The notes beneath the pieces are model-generated. The model was not told the DNA's origin and ran no database searches. It was given only the letters and a program-made list of their open reading frames with translations. Shown in pieces: positions 61,561-64,000 of a stretch of 64,000 nucleotides of DNA (within the stretch, counting starts at the first letter, position 1; each line of letters opens with the position of its first letter). The translations under genes were made by a program, and so were the position numbers. Location of the stretch: positions 1 through 64,000 of the forward strand of contig NZ_PENI01000005.1 of NCBI RefSeq assembly GCF_003688995.1. Reading direction: 5' to 3'. The DNA is from Streptomyces shenzhenensis. GTDB taxonomy: Bacteria; Actinomycetota; Actinomycetes; Streptomycetales; Streptomycetaceae.

Positions 61561-62087
61561 GCGGCATGCGCGAGGAGAACGAGCTCCACGGCGAGCACGA
61601 CGGACACGGCGAGGACGAACGGGAACTCGCCGCGGACACCTTCGACGCGGCCGAGTTCGACGACGGACTGCTGGAGGAGGAACTGCGCCGGGCGGCCGCC
61701 GTCCGCGACCCCGTCCCCACCGAACTGCGCCAACTGGCCCTCGACGCCTACGCGCTGTACGACCTCGACGCCCGCGTCGCCGAGCTGACCTTCGACTCCC
61801 TGGTGGACGCCCTGCCCATCAGGGGAGCGACGGACGCGCCGCGGATGCTCACCTTCCGCGCGGGCGAGCTGACCGTCGACGTCGAGGTCACCGGGCAGGG
61901 GCTGATGGGTCAGGTGCTGCCGCCGCAGCCGGCGCTGATCGAGGTGCTCGGCGGACCGCAGTCGGCGCTCCCGGTCCCCGTCGACGAACTGGGCCGCTTC
62001 ACCAGCGGCGCGCGCCCCGCCGGCCCGTTCGCGCTGCGGCTGCGCACCGGCGCCGACGTCGTCGTGACCGAGTGGCTGCGCGCCTGA
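61557..62087 (+). CDS. acidic unknown protein of the CHAT/S8/sigma module
   Basis: A 176-residue soluble protein. The first ~45 residues are very acidic and His/Glu/Asp-rich (ELHGEHDGHGEDERELAAD), followed by a helical stretch (LRQLALDAYALYDLDARVAELTFDSL) and a beta-rich C-terminus (MLTFRAGELTVDVEVTGQGLMG, PFALRLRTGADVVVTEWL). There are no cysteines and no membrane segment. It overlaps the sigma gene stop (GTGA; an ATG at 61566 is another possible start). The position is that of an anti-sigma or effector/adaptor protein, but no known anti-sigma domain is recognisable. Confidence 0.72.
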   Translation: MSGMREENELHGEHDGHGEDERELAADTFDAAEFDDGLLEEELRRAAAVRDPVPTELRQLALDAYALYDLDARVAELTFDSLVDALPIRGATDAPRMLTFRAGELTVDVEVTGQGLMGQVLPPQPALIEVLGGPQSALPVPVDELGRFTSGARPAGPFALRLRTGADVVVTEWLRA

Positions 62088-62125
62088 CGCGGCAGCACCC
62101 CGGCCGGGCTCGCACCGGCGGAGGT

Positions 62126-62923
62126 TTAGCGGCCCACGCCGTCCACCAGGGCGGCGAGCGCGGACGCGAGCCGGTGCAGCCCGGGCCCGGCCGGGCCGCC
62201 CGGTTCCGTCATATAGCCGTCCCTGCGGATCTCCACCATCAACGCGCCCACCCGGGGCTCCGTCCCGTAGAACTCCAGCGGCACGTACGCCCCGGCGAAC
62301 GGGCTGTCGAGCGCCGTCTCACCGCACTCGGCGAACGCCGCGCGGGCCAGGTCCGCCAGCCCCGCCGCGGTGTGGAAGGCGTCGGTGCCCAGACAGACCG
62401 GCGGCCGCGGCCCGTCACCGTGCAGCTCGTAGGGCAGCCGCTCGGTCGGATAGGAGTGCACGTCGATCACGACGGCCCGGCCGGTCGCGGCGAGCCGGTC
62501 CCGCACGGCCTCGGTCATGGCCCGCGCGTACGGCCGGAAGTACCGCTCGATCAGCGGCCCCGGATCGGTGCCGGCGGGCCGCAGCGTCCCCCGCCGGGTG
62601 GTCCCGGTGTAGACGGCCCCCATGCCCATGGCGAGCATCTCCTCCCGCTCGTCGGGGAACCGCTCCGGATCGACCACCAGCCGGGACAGCCGGTTCACGA
62701 ACCGCCAGGGGGTGACCCGGGCCAGCCCGGCCGCGGCCTCGGCCAGCTCCGCGGTGTGCGCGTCCGTGATGTCGTCCAGCTCCCGCTCCAGGGCGGCGTC
62801 GTCCAGCACGATGCCCGCGCGTACCGCCGCCGGTATCTCCCGTGCGGAGTGCGGCACATGCAGGATCACCGGGGAGCCGGCGGCGCCGGGGAGCAGGTCG
62901 AAGGACGGTACGGCGGCATCCAC
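62126..62923 (-). CDS. N-formylglutamate amidohydrolase-family protein
   Basis: A 265-residue enzyme of the HutG/N-formylglutamate amidohydrolase family, with HVPHSAREIP near the start, VNRLSRLVVDPERFPDEREEM and VIDVHSYPTERLPYE as metal-site motifs, and VGALMVEIRRDGYM near the end. It hydrolyses N-formylglutamate or a related formyl-amide in the cytoplasm. The GTG at 62923 has GGGAG upstream; the frame is open to 62980. It converges with the CHAT/S8 module and is not clearly part of it. Confidence 0.85.
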   Translation of the reverse strand: MDAAVPSFDLLPGAAGSPVILHVPHSAREIPAAVRAGIVLDDAALERELDDITDAHTAELAEAAAGLARVTPWRFVNRLSRLVVDPERFPDEREEMLAMGMGAVYTGTTRRGTLRPAGTDPGPLIERYFRPYARAMTEAVRDRLAATGRAVVIDVHSYPTERLPYELHGDGPRPPVCLGTDAFHTAAGLADLARAAFAECGETALDSPFAGAYVPLEFYGTEPRVGALMVEIRRDGYMTEPGGPAGPGLHRLASALAALVDGVGR

Positions 62924-63057
62924 GCGGGGGCTCCCTGGGTGCTGTCGGCGGTGCGGCGGACGATCCGCGGCCCACGCCACGGTACGCGCCGGGCCGTCCC
63001 GGGAACGGCCGGACGGCGGCCGGGAGACGGCAGGGGGCTGCCGTCGGCGGACATGGT

Positions 63058-63093
63058 TCCGCCCCGGCCGGGCGGTGCGCCGGCCGGGGCGGA
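63058..63093 (-). terminator. terminator of icd
   Basis: Perfect 12-bp inverted repeat TCCGCCCCGGCC / GGCCGGGGCGGA with a 12-base loop, 25 bases after the icd stop on the minus strand. Confidence 0.7.
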
Positions 63094-63117
63094 GCGGACG
63101 GATCCGCGGGCGGGAGG

Positions 63118-64000
<883 letters not shown>

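Overview
The window is very high-GC DNA with GTG starts, ATGA/GTGA stop-start overlaps and dense operons. Gene content (actinobacterial SAM-IV riboswitch, HIDL-type leader peptides, deoxysugar genes, GlnA, monomeric NADP-isocitrate dehydrogenase, KorAB) points to a Streptomyces-type actinomycete chromosome. Two core-metabolism genes are cut by the window edges: korB on the left and icd on the right.

Layout. (1) 1-2.1 kb: korAB, 2-oxoacid:ferredoxin oxidoreductase. (2) 2.2-16.8 kb: a specialised-metabolism cassette made of a two-component system and a plus-strand operon. The operon encodes an EryCIII-type glycosyltransferase, 3,5-epimerase, glucose-1-phosphate thymidylyltransferase, 4,6-dehydratase, two 4-ketoreductases, a PLP/[2Fe-2S] 3-dehydrase, 2,3-dehydratase, 3-ketoreductase, a macrolide-type (MGT) glycosyltransferase and an FrsA-like esterase. 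Together these make and transfer one or two NDP-2,6-dideoxy or 2,3,6-trideoxy sugars, but no polyketide synthase or other aglycone gene is present. (3) 16.9-20.3 kb: two secreted GH76 (alpha-mannanase family) proteins behind a perfect palindromic operator. (4) 20.4-34.5 kb: an inositol catabolism region with a GntR regulator, iolD, a sugar ABC importer, an IolE-like protein, iolG, an SDR, a PhyH oxygenase, a second Gfo/Idh/MocA enzyme and two LacI regulators. (5) 34.9-36.8 kb: tRNA-Pro(GGG) followed by a small, less GC-rich islet with two exported proteins, closed by a degenerate copy of the tRNA 3' half. (6) 36.9-43.7 kb: glnA and miscellaneous genes (GNAT, two alpha/beta hydrolases, a probable lipoprotein). 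(7) 43.9-53.6 kb: a sulfur-acquisition region with three short HIDL-type leader peptides, a SAM-IV riboswitch, an ECM4-like GST, a cystine-type ABC transporter and four tandem luciferase-like FMN monooxygenases. (8) 53.6-62.1 kb: a protease/signalling region with a zinc metalloprotease, a LuxR-type ATPase regulator, a TPR-CHAT caspase-like protein, and a divergent operon of subtilisin-like S8 protease, ECF sigma factor and an acidic unknown protein. (9) 62.1-64 kb: an N-formylglutamate amidohydrolase and icd.

The parts most worth attention are the CHAT/S8/sigma module, the multi-layer-regulated sulfur region, the orphan deoxysugar cassette, and the tRNA-flanked islet. All function calls are by motif and family recognition from the sequence alone; no database search was run.
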